DNA from: Lewinella cohaerens DSM 23179
GTDB taxonomy: Bacteria; Bacteroidota; Bacteroidia; Chitinophagales; Saprospiraceae
DNA: 64,000 bases
Direction: 5' to 3'
Assembly: GCF_000379805.1 (NCBI RefSeq)
Contig: NZ_KB903550.1
Coordinates: 35,535 to 99,534, forward strand
Positions 1 to 9,384 of the stretch are shown here, in pieces; positions within the stretch are counted from its first letter, which is position 1, and each line of letters begins with the position of its first letter. A model generated the notes under the pieces. That model had not been told where the DNA came from. It was given only the letters and a program-made list of their open reading frames with translations, and did not search any database. Made by a program: the position numbers and the translations under genes.

Positions 1-1812
1 AAATTTCAACATACAAAGGGAGGTAGAAATCATTCCTTTTACTGGTATCATTATTCAATTCCTAATAGCCCACTAATCCAAGAATTTCGTACAAACATTT
101 GGAATTCACTTGAAAAAAATTGGGATGCAGACCCTATAAATTCATTTGAGTTGTTGAAAAGTTATTCAAACGTAACTCCTGATGTAACAAAAGAAATAAT
201 GGAGTTTGATATTCTATTCATAGTCAAAATAATTAAAGAAAAACTTACCCCCTCTTCATTCGAGCATTGTAAATATGTTCAGGACCAAATAAGGTGGTGC
301 AATAGAAATTCGGTAACTCATATTTCATTCTCATCATTCTCATCGTCATTTACCAATCCAATGTATGAAGACTACTTAAAGATTGATTGGGATAAATTTA
401 GAGATAAAGAGATGTTTGAGTTTGATGATTACCGAGAATATGAAAAACTAAAGGAAGCAGAAATACGAAGTAACTTTATCTTTAAAGACTTCAAAGAGCT
501 TGAAAAGTTCTACGATACTTTCATGTATTTGAAGAAAGTTGCGAAAAATGACTGGCAATACAATACAACTCTTGACCTCGTTGTAGATGAAAATTGTAAA
601 AATGATTTTGAGATAGGTTGTCAAATTTTTAGTAAAGTTATAAGTGAAAACAATGAAACGAACTATATACCAAGAGTTCCCTTTAGAAACCATCTAAATA
701 CAAAAGAAAAAGTATCACGAATTTGGGAGATTATACAAGGGCAGAAAGGTGGTGAGTCAGGGTTTCTTATGAAGCTATTACCCTCACGATTAATTGATAT
801 GCTTGGAATATCGAACCCAACAATAAGCCATGACACCCAACGAGAATTTAATAGTAAAAGACAATGGGAGTTATCATTCTATGACAACTTAGATGAATCA
901 CTCATCAGTAAAGATTATGTTGACCATTTGATTCACACAATTAGCAGCATAAAACAAGCAAGAACAATCCACTTTGACCGCTTAAAAAGATTTCTACTTA
1001 TTGAACCTAATTTATTCCAAAAAATATTAGAAACTATATTTGACAAGAATGAAAAGGAAAGTACTAATATCCAAGTTTGGATGGACTTTTTTAGTACCCA
1101 TTTTGACCAATTGGGAGATGATTTTGAACTAATCAAACAATCATATATCCAGCAAAATGATATTCAAAATCATTTTGATCATGAAGGGAAAGGATTCTTG
1201 AACATCCTAAAACAAGAACCGAATTTTCTTTTTGAGTATGTTGATAATTTATACCAAGATAAACGACTTAGTGTCTCCGCAGACCATAGAAATTTTGCTT
1301 TCATATGGCAGGTTGATAACATAGAACCTGTATTAGAAAATGTTTTTAATTTAGTTGATGAAAAAGAACCATACTTCGGCATTGGAGATCATTTTTGCAA
1401 CTCATTTTTTAGAAATTTGAAAGAAGAAATAAAAAATAGAGCTAAACACTTTCTAATTGACTATATAAGTAAATATTACTCTGATTCAAGTAAGATGAAT
1501 ATTGTAGTTGACATTGCAAGAAACTCTATGAATGAGATATTCGAGGAGGTATTGCTGTTGTTTATTTCCTTATGCCAAGATAGAGAATTGTTTTCTGAAA
1601 TTTGGTGGAGAGGAAACGGCGGAACATATTCAGGAGATGTGATAATCGCCGACATAGAAATGGCAGATTGGAAGAATATCCAATCAATAATTGAGAAGTC
1701 TGATGTTGGAATTAAGTTGATTCCAATAAAGACCTACATTAATGAAAAAATCGAGCAGTGTAATAAGAGTGGCGATTGGGAACGACAGAGAAGATTTATG
1801 AGCAAATATTAA
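1..1812 (+). CDS. C-terminal part of a large protein of unknown function (5' end outside window)
   Basis: The frame is open from base 1 to the TAA at 1810-1812, so this is the last 603 codons of a longer gene. The first possible start inside it is a TTG at 151, but the codons before that also read as normal protein, so I treat the gene as truncated by the window edge. The visible part is soluble, mostly helical, and rich in Lys, Glu, Asn and aromatic residues, with no membrane segment. A Trp/Gly-rich patch (W-W-R-G-N-G-G) lies near the C-terminus. I do not recognise the family. The C-terminal scaffold of a large P-loop (STAND-like) ATPase is a guess only. Base composition is clearly more AT-rich than the genes from 3.6 kb onward, and the gene is followed by a cassette-like boundary, so it is probably accessory DNA. 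Confidence 0.75.
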   Translation, partial: KFQHTKGGRNHSFYWYHYSIPNSPLIQEFRTNIWNSLEKNWDADPINSFELLKSYSNVTPDVTKEIMEFDILFIVKIIKEKLTPSSFEHCKYVQDQIRWCNRNSVTHISFSSFSSSFTNPMYEDYLKIDWDKFRDKEMFEFDDYREYEKLKEAEIRSNFIFKDFKELEKFYDTFMYLKKVAKNDWQYNTTLDLVVDENCKNDFEIGCQIFSKVISENNETNYIPRVPFRNHLNTKEKVSRIWEIIQGQKGGESGFLMKLLPSRLIDMLGISNPTISHDTQREFNSKRQWELSFYDNLDESLISKDYVDHLIHTISSIKQARTIHFDRLKRFLLIEPNLFQKILETIFDKNEKESTNIQVWMDFFSTHFDQLGDDFELIKQSYIQQNDIQNHFDHEGKGFLNILKQEPNFLFEYVDNLYQDKRLSVSADHRNFAFIWQVDNIEPVLENVFNLVDEKEPYFGIGDHFCNSFFRNLKEEIKNRAKHFLIDYISKYYSDSSKMNIVVDIARNSMNEIFEEVLLLFISLCQDRELFSEIWWRGNGGTYSGDVIIADIEMADWKNIQSIIEKSDVGIKLIPIKTYINEKIEQCNKSGDWERQRRFMSKY

Positions 1813-1820
1813 AAAAATCA

Positions 1821-1852
1821 CGACCGCTAACAAGCCCTAGCCGTTAGGTGTA
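1821..1852 (+). repeat. attC-like core sites between gene 1 and the vWA gene
   Basis: Nine bases after the stop of the first gene lie CGCTAAC (1825-1831) and GTTAGGT (1843-1849). They are close to the RYYYAAC and GTTRRRY cores of integron attC sites and are separated by only 11 bases. GTTAGGTGTA (1843-1852) is the exact reverse complement of TACACCTAAC at 3493-3502, on the other side of the vWA gene. The short spacer has no clear L-box pair, so this site alone is degenerate. Its main value is that it marks the left boundary of the vWA cassette. Confidence 0.45.
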
Positions 1853-1899
1853 AAATTAGAATTGATTAACTTTAATCCAATAGTATAACGAATATATTT

Positions 1900-3486
1900 A
1901 TGGTCAACTGGTTGAATAAATGGATTAGGGGACGATCAGAAAAATCGATCCGTAACGGGGTGATTTTAACCTTGTTGGCAATTCTAATTACTCGTGGGGT
2001 TTATGAAGATGTGAGAGTGTATATAGACGTTGTTACAATTGTGCTCTTTTCTGTTTTGCTCACCGCAATCCTTCGACCTGATATCAAAGAACTAATCACA
2101 CAGATAAAGGGCGTTGGGTTTCCGGGATTACAAATACCAATAAGCGAATATTTGTCAGAAGTAGAAAGAGTAGAAGAAAAGTACTCACAAACAATAACAG
2201 AATATGCAAAAGAGGAAGATGTCGCGATAATAGACTCCTTTACCAATAAGATAATTATTGACAACAAGATTGAAGCAGAGTTAGGAAATATAGCCCGGTT
2301 TTATAAAGAAATATCAAGAACCCAAGAGCAAATACCAATTGGCGGTAAGAAGTTAATTGACTATTTGTTGAGAGTTGATGTCATAGGAAAAGACATCTAT
2401 CAGCTCTCTCTGTATTATCTCAATATCCAAGAAAAAGAAATTAGTGAAAATAAGCACAGTATTCTGCGAATTGGCATTCGAATTTGGAGAATGCTAGTAG
2501 CGATTTTTCGGAAATTCAAAGATCTTCGAATCTTATCAAGTGCTGCTAATAGTGAGTTCAAAGGCGATATAAAGAGAATGCAGCTTGGTGGCATGAATTT
2601 TGGCAAGATAGATAAAAAAGCCGTTTCATTATTTTCAACGATTAATATAGTAGACGACTTTGATAATGGTTATCCGATTGTCCAGTTAGATAAAGACAAT
2701 TTTGAAATCATAGAGTATCAAGGAGATGAATTAGTCAAAGCCGAATTATTAGAGGTAATACCTGTAGATTCTAATGTGAAGATGAGAATTGTATTAGCTC
2801 TTGATAGTAGCTTGTCAATGAATGAGAATAATAAGATTGCATTAGCAAAAGATGCTAGTAAGGCATTAGTTTATTCCTTACTTTCACTAAATCTAATGAT
2901 CGATGTCGAGTTTGCTATATACCCTTTTAATAGTGTCAATAGAGATGGTTTTATAGACTTTGGAGAACAGCGGATTTGGTCAAGTGCCATTGAAGAAATA
3001 AATGAAGCAATTGATTCAATAACGCCCGGTGGTGATACACCTTTATTGGATGCACTCAAGTTGTCATTGGATGTCATTGAGAATTTTGAAGGCTACAAGC
3101 AGATTATATGTCTTTCAGATGGAATCGATAACAATAGTGAGATAGGCTACGATGAAATATATACAAGAGCAGAGAGGAGCAACACACCAATATATTCAGT
3201 TGGTTATGGCCAAGACGAGTACCTCGAATTTCTAGTCAGTATCTCTAAAATCACAAAAGCTGGAGGTGAGAATACTGGTTCATTCATGAGGATATCGCCA
3301 GAGAATCTGAGGAATGTTTTTTCGTATTTATCTGGATCAATAAACCATGCATATCATCTAAGGTGGAAACCAACGAAATATAAGAAAGGGGATTTAAGAT
3401 ACTTTGACATCAATGTTAACTACGAGACTCAATCCTCAGGAATCGTGTACTTAACATTCAGTAAATTATCTTATACAATGATATAA
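1900..3486 (+). CDS. VWA domain-containing membrane protein
   Basis: This 528-residue protein starts at the ATG at 1900. Two hydrophobic segments at about residues 20-36 and 42-60 suggest an N-terminal membrane anchor. A helical region follows, then a von Willebrand factor A domain from about residue 298 to 490. Its metal-ion-dependent adhesion site is complete: D-S-S-L-S (the DxSxS motif), the Thr in G-G-D-T-P, and the Asp in L-S-D-G-I-D. Such domains bind protein partners through a divalent metal. The partner here is unknown. The gene stands alone between two attC-like sites and shares the AT-rich composition of the gene before it, which suggests lateral acquisition. A role in defence or surface interaction would be speculation. 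Confidence 0.85.
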   Translation: MVNWLNKWIRGRSEKSIRNGVILTLLAILITRGVYEDVRVYIDVVTIVLFSVLLTAILRPDIKELITQIKGVGFPGLQIPISEYLSEVERVEEKYSQTITEYAKEEDVAIIDSFTNKIIIDNKIEAELGNIARFYKEISRTQEQIPIGGKKLIDYLLRVDVIGKDIYQLSLYYLNIQEKEISENKHSILRIGIRIWRMLVAIFRKFKDLRILSSAANSEFKGDIKRMQLGGMNFGKIDKKAVSLFSTINIVDDFDNGYPIVQLDKDNFEIIEYQGDELVKAELLEVIPVDSNVKMRIVLALDSSLSMNENNKIALAKDASKALVYSLLSLNLMIDVEFAIYPFNSVNRDGFIDFGEQRIWSSAIEEINEAIDSITPGGDTPLLDALKLSLDVIENFEGYKQIICLSDGIDNNSEIGYDEIYTRAERSNTPIYSVGYGQDEYLEFLVSISKITKAGGENTGSFMRISPENLRNVFSYLSGSINHAYHLRWKPTKYKKGDLRYFDINVNYETQSSGIVYLTFSKLSYTMI

Positions 3487-3492
3487 AAACAA

Positions 3493-3551
3493 TACACCTA
3501 ACTTTGCTACCAGCGACCATGCTCGTTCCTCGCACGGCGTGGTAGCCCGAG
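3493..3551 (+). repeat. attC-like recombination site after the vWA gene
   Basis: TACACCTAAC (3493-3502) contains a RYYYAAC core. After the spacer TTT come GCTACCA (3506-3512), a 27-base loop, and TGGTAGC (3540-3546), a perfect 7-bp inner arm. The expected GTT of the other core begins at 3551 (GTTGTTT) but is not a full match, as is normal when downstream DNA differs from the cassette's own left end. The order R''-L''-loop-L'-R' and the position 6 bases after the stop codon both match integron attC sites. Confidence 0.5.
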
Positions 3552-3568
3552 TTGTTTTTGTGCCGCTC

Positions 3569-4441
3569 CTACTCCTCCTTAGTCAACTCTATAAAGCCCT
3601 CGATCTTATCATTGTCGATGGTTACAGCAAGGTCGTAATGCTTGATCAACCAACGGCCATTTTCAAAGTGGGCGACGCCTGAGCCGCGACATGGCCCCAT
3701 CCAGGTTTCGAGCATTTCTTCCCACCAGACATACTTGTTGTTGTCGCTGAAATACAGCTGCCGATCATACGGTTTAAACGCCCAGGCCGACTCGCGGTCG
3801 AAGGCAAATTGTGCCCATACGTGGAAGGTATCTCGCGGCCAACGTTCGGTGGCATCTGTGCCCAGGTAGATGCCGTCTTCGGACATGCTGCCAAAAAAAG
3901 TGTCCTCATCGGCTTCGGCAGCAGCTACATGCCAGGCATCTACGAATGCGTGTACACTATCAGCCAAGCTACGTTCTTCCACGGTGCAGTTTTCCTTGCG
4001 GCGGGTATCAGTCACCTGGTGGACCTTCCACCCTTCCGCCGTTTTGACCATCTGAAAAGCGTTGGTGCCACAATGAGACAATTCTCCATTGAGGAAAAAG
4101 CTATACTCCGTCCAGGCGGTAGCCAGTGGTAGATCTACCTCGATCACCTGAGAATATAGGCGTTCATCGAGTGCACCAGCAGGGAATGACGCTATAGATT
4201 GCAACCACCGCTGGCTGCTGCCTTGTTGCATATAAGGTTTCCCTTCTTTGTCATAACCAACACTCTGCATCCGGATATCCGGGTGAAGCAAGGCTGCAAC
4301 GGTCGTACTATCAGCCGTGCGCATACCATCAAACAAAGCTTTAATGACTAGTGCTACTTCTTCTTCGTCAGACATTGTTGTTTGTGAACGGAGGGCAGAA
4401 GTTGTAAGAGTAAAAATTAAGAGCAGTAATAGAAATCTCAT
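3569..4441 (-). CDS. Secreted protein with two SnoaL/NTF2-like domains
   Basis: The start is the ATG at 4439-4441, giving 290 residues with a signal peptide (M-R-F-L-L-L-L-L-I-F). Upstream in-frame codons are open to 4621 but precede the signal peptide and are unlikely to be used. Residues about 25-145 read as a DUF4440/SnoaL-like fold (A-L-F-D-G-M-R-T-A-D, L-H-P-D-I-R). Residues about 155-285 repeat the theme with D-A-W-H-V-A-A and W-W-E-E-M-L-E-T-W. NTF2-like folds form small cone-shaped pockets and serve as enzymes or binding domains. No specific substrate can be named. The gene converges on the vWA gene and is divergent from the DUF3089 gene. Confidence 0.8.
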   Translation of the reverse strand: MRFLLLLLIFTLTTSALRSQTTMSDEEEVALVIKALFDGMRTADSTTVAALLHPDIRMQSVGYDKEGKPYMQQGSSQRWLQSIASFPAGALDERLYSQVIEVDLPLATAWTEYSFFLNGELSHCGTNAFQMVKTAEGWKVHQVTDTRRKENCTVEERSLADSVHAFVDAWHVAAAEADEDTFFGSMSEDGIYLGTDATERWPRDTFHVWAQFAFDRESAWAFKPYDRQLYFSDNNKYVWWEEMLETWMGPCRGSGVAHFENGRWLIKHYDLAVTIDNDKIEGFIELTKEE

Positions 4442-4642
4442 AGTGAGCGTTATTTTATTGGTCTCTAAATTAAGCTTACTCTTTAACATTCTGAGGATTA
4501 ATCTTTGTGAATCAGCGAGGGCGTGTATTTTTGCAATCACTACGCCTCTTTTTGCAGTACCCTTCGGCAATCTATTGGTTACAGCGACACGAAGAATGTT
4601 GCGTATTTCACGATACTCCAATGTTCAGCAATAAAAAATCAG

Positions 4643-5659
4643 ATGAAACTCCTTTACCTGCTTTCAAGCATCGTTTTATTCTCCATCTATCTGACCAGTT
4701 GCCAGGTTCATCCACGTGAACCCTTTTCATCAGCTCAGGTGCCTACTACGCCTGATTATAGCCAGGATCGGTACTGGGCCGCATTGCCTTGGCGGCAAGA
4801 TGCTGCCGATAAAACACCCGACGGGCTCAGCGACCAGCAAGCGAGTGCCAAGGTTGATGTGTTTTTTCTCCATCCTACCACTTACACCGGTAAGCGTGGC
4901 GATAAGCTGTGGAATGGCCCGGTAAAAGACCCTGAGCTCAACGAGCGGACCAACGATAGCCCCATCCAATACCAGGCTAGTATCTTTAATGGTTCTGGTC
5001 GGGTTTTTGCGCCCTATTACCGCCAGGCGCATTTACATGCTTACTTTACAGAGGATACCCTAAGCGCCCGGCGTGCTTTTGACCTGGCGTACGATGATGT
5101 ACGCAAAGCATTTCGCTACTATCTGGCCAACCACAACCAGAATCGTCCCATCATCATTGCTTCACATAGCCAAGGTACTACCCATGCGATTCGTCTATTG
5201 AAAGAGTTTTTTGATGATAAACCACTTAGTAACCGGCTGGTGGCTGCTTACATTGTAGGAATTCCTGTATTGAGCACAGCTTTTACAACTTTGCAACCTT
5301 GCCAAGACAGTACCGATTTGAATTGCTATACTGCCTGGCGCACCTACAAACGGGGCTATGAACCTAAGCAGAACCACCCCGCTGTGGTCGTTACCAATCC
5401 TTTAATCTGGACATTGGAAGACACCTACGCACCAGCCAGCCTTAACGATGGCGCGGTGATTCGGCCGTTTGAAAAACTACGCCCAGAAGCAGCTGATGCT
5501 CAGGTGTACGGCCCTGTGTTGTGGGCTTCGAAGCCCAAATTTCCTGGCAGTTGGCTGATGATGACAAAAAATTATCACATTGGTGATATGAATATTTACT
5601 ACCAAAATATCAGGGAAAACGTAGCTTTAAGGGTTGCTGAATATTTAGCCTTAAACTAG
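4643..5659 (+). CDS. DUF3089 domain lipoprotein (alpha/beta hydrolase fold)
   Basis: The start is the ATG at 4643, which gives a lipoprotein signal ending in L-T-S-C (Cys20) and a protein of 338 residues. An earlier in-frame ATG at 4523 would put about 40 residues before the signal. The body matches DUF3089: V-D-V-F-F-L-H-P-T-T-Y near residue 75, F-A-P-Y-Y-R-Q near 123, and S-H-S-Q-G-T near 175, where Ser176 is the likely nucleophile of an alpha/beta hydrolase. The substrate is unknown. It probably sits in the outer or inner membrane facing the periplasm. It is followed by a sensor kinase on the same strand after a 46-bp gap. Confidence 0.85.
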   Translation: MKLLYLLSSIVLFSIYLTSCQVHPREPFSSAQVPTTPDYSQDRYWAALPWRQDAADKTPDGLSDQQASAKVDVFFLHPTTYTGKRGDKLWNGPVKDPELNERTNDSPIQYQASIFNGSGRVFAPYYRQAHLHAYFTEDTLSARRAFDLAYDDVRKAFRYYLANHNQNRPIIIASHSQGTTHAIRLLKEFFDDKPLSNRLVAAYIVGIPVLSTAFTTLQPCQDSTDLNCYTAWRTYKRGYEPKQNHPAVVVTNPLIWTLEDTYAPASLNDGAVIRPFEKLRPEAADAQVYGPVLWASKPKFPGSWLMMTKNYHIGDMNIYYQNIRENVALRVAEYLALN

Positions 5660-5705
5660 CACTTCATACCGTTCTTCCAATTCCTACTCTAACTTATATT
5701 TTTCT

Positions 5706-6881
5706 ATGGATATCTATCAGCGAAAATCACGGCAAAAATGGTACCTCGCGATCTTAGGCTTGGTGATTATCCTTTTTTCTATTTGGTACACCAGCTACAT
5801 GGCCGAGCGATTAGCCGTTGTAGAGCAAAACAACACTCGTTTTTACGCCATTGCCCAAGAAGACTTGAGCACTTGGGATAATGAAGCGCAGGATTACTGT
5901 GACTATACATTACATTCGGAGATTCTACTTTCTAATACGATGATCCCTGTTATCATTGTGAACGAAAGCGGTGGCGTAGATTGGGGAGCAAACTGGGGCA
6001 GTGAAGAACGCGATACCAATAAAGTTTATTTGCAGAAAAAAATGCAGGAGCTTATTGAGGACGGAGCAGAACCGATCGAAGGCTACGGAACCCTTCTTTA
6101 TTTTGGCGAAAGCAAAATACTAACACAGCTACGCTATTTTCCAGTCGTCCAATTTTTACTGATTGGCGGCTTTATTGTCTTCGGTTACATAGGCCTCAAC
6201 TCTGCCCGTCGTTCAGAGCAAAACCGCGTTTGGGTAGGCATGGCCAAAGAAACAGCCCACCAGTTGGGTACACCTATCTCAGCCATCGTTGCGTGGATTG
6301 AACACCTCAAAATTCTTCGCCCCGAAGACGAGGAAACCATGGAGGTTGTAGAGGAGCTACGCAACGACGTACAGCGCTTGGAATTGATCGCTGATCGCTT
6401 TTCAAAGATCGGTTCGGTTCCTAAGTTGGACCAGGTAAATATTTATGAGGAATTAGGAAAATGCAAAGACTATATGCAACGGCGGGCTTCTCGTAAGGTC
6501 AAGTTTGATTTCCCTGACCCGATGTTGAACCAACAAAATGTCGCTATTAATCCGCCTCTATTTGAGTGGGTGATCGAAAACCTCTTACGTAATGCACTCG
6601 ATGCGATGGGCAGTAAAGGAGAGATCAGTGCTGAGGTTTATGAAGACAGCCAATTTGTTTTTGTAGACATCACCGATTCCGGTAAGGGCATTCCTGCAAG
6701 CAACCACAAAAGGGTATTTCAGCCTGGGTTTACCACCAAGAAAAGAGGCTGGGGATTGGGCTTAAGCTTGACCAAACGGATCATCGAAGATTACCACGGA
6801 GGGAAAATTTTCGTCAAGCGCTCCGAAGAAGGTAAAGGAACTACTTTCACGATAAGTCTTCCAAAGCAGCCCGCTAAATAA
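5706..6881 (+). CDS. Sensor histidine kinase
   Basis: This is a 391-residue inner-membrane kinase. Transmembrane segments lie at about residues 12-31 and 145-165 and enclose a sensing region of roughly 110 residues. The phosphoacceptor box reads A-K-E-T-A-H-Q-L-G-T-P-I-S (His185). The ATPase domain shows an N box (E-N-L-L-R-N-A-L-D-A-M), a G1 box (D-S-G-K-G-I-P) and G2 residues (G-W-G-L-G-L-S-L). No response regulator is adjacent, so it is an orphan within this window. No HAMP linker is obvious between the second membrane segment and the His box. The sensed signal is unknown. Confidence 0.92.
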   Translation: MDIYQRKSRQKWYLAILGLVIILFSIWYTSYMAERLAVVEQNNTRFYAIAQEDLSTWDNEAQDYCDYTLHSEILLSNTMIPVIIVNESGGVDWGANWGSEERDTNKVYLQKKMQELIEDGAEPIEGYGTLLYFGESKILTQLRYFPVVQFLLIGGFIVFGYIGLNSARRSEQNRVWVGMAKETAHQLGTPISAIVAWIEHLKILRPEDEETMEVVEELRNDVQRLELIADRFSKIGSVPKLDQVNIYEELGKCKDYMQRRASRKVKFDFPDPMLNQQNVAINPPLFEWVIENLLRNALDAMGSKGEISAEVYEDSQFVFVDITDSGKGIPASNHKRVFQPGFTTKKRGWGLGLSLTKRIIEDYHGGKIFVKRSEEGKGTTFTISLPKQPAK

Positions 6882-7052
6882 GCGCTTGTCGCGCAGTAGC
6901 TGCTCACTAAAAGAAGCGATAAGTGATGTGTTAACTCATCAACCCTTTTGATTACAAAAAAGTGGTTTTAGGTCATCACATCTAAATAGGGCGGGATATT
7001 TATTTTTTACGCCTACTAAGCCCCATCTTTGTGGAGAGATTCAAAAGCCTCC

Positions 7053-9368
7053 ATGATGGTAACATGTAAATATTTTCGATTTTTCAAGACGACGCATAGT
7101 ATTCAACTAGGCCTCCTGTCATTGCTTTTTCTTTGTTTGGGCTACAGCCTAAATGCTCAGGCAACTTTGCGAGGGAGTGTGCGTGATGCCGATAACGGGC
7201 AGTATCTTACCGGAGCCACCGTTTATCTCAAAAACATCAAAAAAGGTACCGACACGGATACATTGGGCAACTTCCGTTTCACGGATTTAGCTCCCGGGAG
7301 GTATACGATTGAGGTTTCCTTCTTGGGGTACCAACAACTGGAGATGGCAGAGGTTCTGGTGTCAACCGGTAAAGAACAAGTACTGGACATTGAGTTGCAG
7401 GAAGCCCCTACCAGCCTGACGTCGATCACCGTCAAAGCTAGTCGATCCCCTCAAAGCGGAGCTAGCCCTAACCTGTTGCGCCTCACACAGGAAGAAACAC
7501 TGCGTTTTCCAGTTACCTTCAATGACCCGGCCCGCTTGGCTACTGCCTACCCTGGGATCAGTGGTGCCAATGATCAGGCCAACCACCTAGTTATCCGTGG
7601 GCAGTCGCCACTGGGAATGCACTGGCGCCTCGAAGGGCTCGAAATTGTAAACCCCAACCATACCGCCAACGCTGGTACCTTTTCCGACCGCAGTACGTTA
7701 AGTGGCGGTGGCGTCAATGCGCTAAGTGCGCAACTTTTGGAAGAGGCCAATTTTTACTTGGGGGCTTATCCTGCCGGCTACGGAAACGCCACTGCCGGGC
7801 TGATGGATTTACGCTTGCGTAACGGAAACAACGAACAAAGAGAACATACCATTCAGGCCGGACTCATCGGTTTTGACATTGCAACCGAAGGGCCGATCAA
7901 GGAGGGAGCTAGTTCTTATCTCGTCAACTATCGCTATTCCTTCACAGGCCTGCTCAGTGACCTGGGCGTTCCCCTCGGTGACGAAGATATTCGGTTTCAA
8001 GATTTGAGCTTTAAGCTGAATTTTCCTGGAGAGAAAGGCAATGCTTTTCAACTTTTTGGGATAATGGGTAGGAGTAGCAATGACTTTATCCAGTCAGAAG
8101 ACACCACGGCTTGGGAGAGTGAAAAAGACCTTTATAGTACCATTGATTTCGATTCAAAAATGGCGACTATTGGTTTCAATTGGCAGCACCCCCAGCAAGA
8201 TAAGGGGCTTTGGCTGCTATCGGGTGCCTGGTCAGGCATTCGTAATAGTCGCTTGGCGGTGGCCAGTGACTTACCAAATCGGGAATACGATAATCTGGAG
8301 CAAGAAAAAACATCACTACGCTTGAGCTATCGCCGAAAGCTGTTGCCTTTTGGTAGTGTCACTTTTGGGATAGAAGGCTTATACCTTGATCAAAAAGTGA
8401 GCAGGGAGTTTGCTCTCGGCGGCGAAGGAATTCCGGGAAGGGTCAGTGATGGGATCGTGCTTAGCCCTTATCTGGATTGGCGCTACCAAATCAAAAAACT
8501 CAACTTGCAACTAGGATGGCGAGCGACAACCTACCTAAACTGGCTGGATGAAAAAACATATTCCGAGCCTCGCTTAGCGGTTAGCTATTTAGCCAATAAA
8601 ACAACTAGCCTCGGAGGGGAGTACAATGTCACAACACAAGCTCCTTCCCCTTACGCGCCCCAATTACAGGCCCGTAAGGCCCGGCAATACAGTTTATTCT
8701 GGAACCGTAAGCTGGGGGATAACCGTAAAATCAGTCTTCAGGTTTATCATCAAGAACTCACACAGGTAGCAGGAACTGGAGCACGCTCAGCAATCAATCA
8801 GTTGGAAATCATACTGCCGGAATCATCGGCAACTACCGAAGGTCGTACCCAGGGGGTGGAGCTTAGCTTGCAACAATTTGCTACTGGGGGCTGGTGGTAC
8901 GTCCTCAGTGGGAGTTTGTTCGATGCACGCTACCTCAATGAGCAGGATGAATGGGTGAAGACCCGTTTTGCCCAAGATTTTGCCACAGCACTCACCTTTG
9001 GTAAAGAATGGAGTGGCGTAGACCGACTAGATCGCACCAATCGCTTTGGTTTCAATGTAGCTGTACGCTGGAATGGTGGTTTACGCTCAACGCCGATACT
9101 ACTCCAGGCTTCGCAAGCCGCTAGAACTACGGTCTTCGATTACGGTGCAGGGTTCACTAATCAGCTACCTGCTTATTTTCGGACAGACTTGCGGATTTAC
9201 TACCAAAAAAACCATGCAACCTGGAATTCTATGCTTTCGCTAGATATCCAAAATTGGAGTGGTCAACAGAATACCGCCTACGACTATTATGATCGTTATT
9301 TGGGAGAAATCACCACGCGATACCAGTTGGAGTTTATTCCAATACTGAGTTACCGCATTAATTTCTAG
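7053..9368 (+). CDS. TonB-dependent receptor with carboxypeptidase-regulatory-like domain
   Basis: The protein has 771 residues from the ATG at 7053. An in-frame TTG at 7029 is possible but less likely. The signal peptide ends near L-N-A-Q (about residue 37). A CarboxypepD_reg-like beta sandwich follows (G-S-V-R-D-A-D, G-A-T-V-Y-L, L-G-N-F-R-F). Next come a plug region with I-R-G-Q-S-P-L-G and a long aromatic-rich beta-barrel region ending in I-N-F, with a C-terminal Phe. These receptors import ligands across the outer membrane using ExbB/TonB energy. There is no SusD partner next to it, so the substrate (siderophore, vitamin or other) cannot be told. Confidence 0.9.
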   Translation: MMVTCKYFRFFKTTHSIQLGLLSLLFLCLGYSLNAQATLRGSVRDADNGQYLTGATVYLKNIKKGTDTDTLGNFRFTDLAPGRYTIEVSFLGYQQLEMAEVLVSTGKEQVLDIELQEAPTSLTSITVKASRSPQSGASPNLLRLTQEETLRFPVTFNDPARLATAYPGISGANDQANHLVIRGQSPLGMHWRLEGLEIVNPNHTANAGTFSDRSTLSGGGVNALSAQLLEEANFYLGAYPAGYGNATAGLMDLRLRNGNNEQREHTIQAGLIGFDIATEGPIKEGASSYLVNYRYSFTGLLSDLGVPLGDEDIRFQDLSFKLNFPGEKGNAFQLFGIMGRSSNDFIQSEDTTAWESEKDLYSTIDFDSKMATIGFNWQHPQQDKGLWLLSGAWSGIRNSRLAVASDLPNREYDNLEQEKTSLRLSYRRKLLPFGSVTFGIEGLYLDQKVSREFALGGEGIPGRVSDGIVLSPYLDWRYQIKKLNLQLGWRATTYLNWLDEKTYSEPRLAVSYLANKTTSLGGEYNVTTQAPSPYAPQLQARKARQYSLFWNRKLGDNRKISLQVYHQELTQVAGTGARSAINQLEIILPESSATTEGRTQGVELSLQQFATGGWWYVLSGSLFDARYLNEQDEWVKTRFAQDFATALTFGKEWSGVDRLDRTNRFGFNVAVRWNGGLRSTPILLQASQAARTTVFDYGAGFTNQLPAYFRTDLRIYYQKNHATWNSMLSLDIQNWSGQQNTAYDYYDRYLGEITTRYQLEFIPILSYRINF

Positions 9369-9384
9369 GTGTATATAGGGCTAT

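Larger units (their letters stand above)
1844..3551 (+). mobile_element. Candidate integron-type gene cassette carrying the vWA gene
   Basis: The unit holds one AT-rich gene. It begins at the TTAGGTGTA half-core (1844) and ends in an attC-like hairpin (3493-3551). Joining the two ends would give an attC with a perfect outer arm (TACACCTAAC with GTTAGGTGTA) and a perfect inner arm (GCTACCA with TGGTAGC). This is what site-specific cassette excision requires. No integrase gene or attI site is visible, so mobility is inferred. The left neighbour may be another cassette that is only partly in view. Confidence 0.5.

Noticed and set aside
7029..7052. TTG start for the TonB receptor
   Set aside because: Two ATG codons directly downstream give a normal signal peptide without the extra eight residues.
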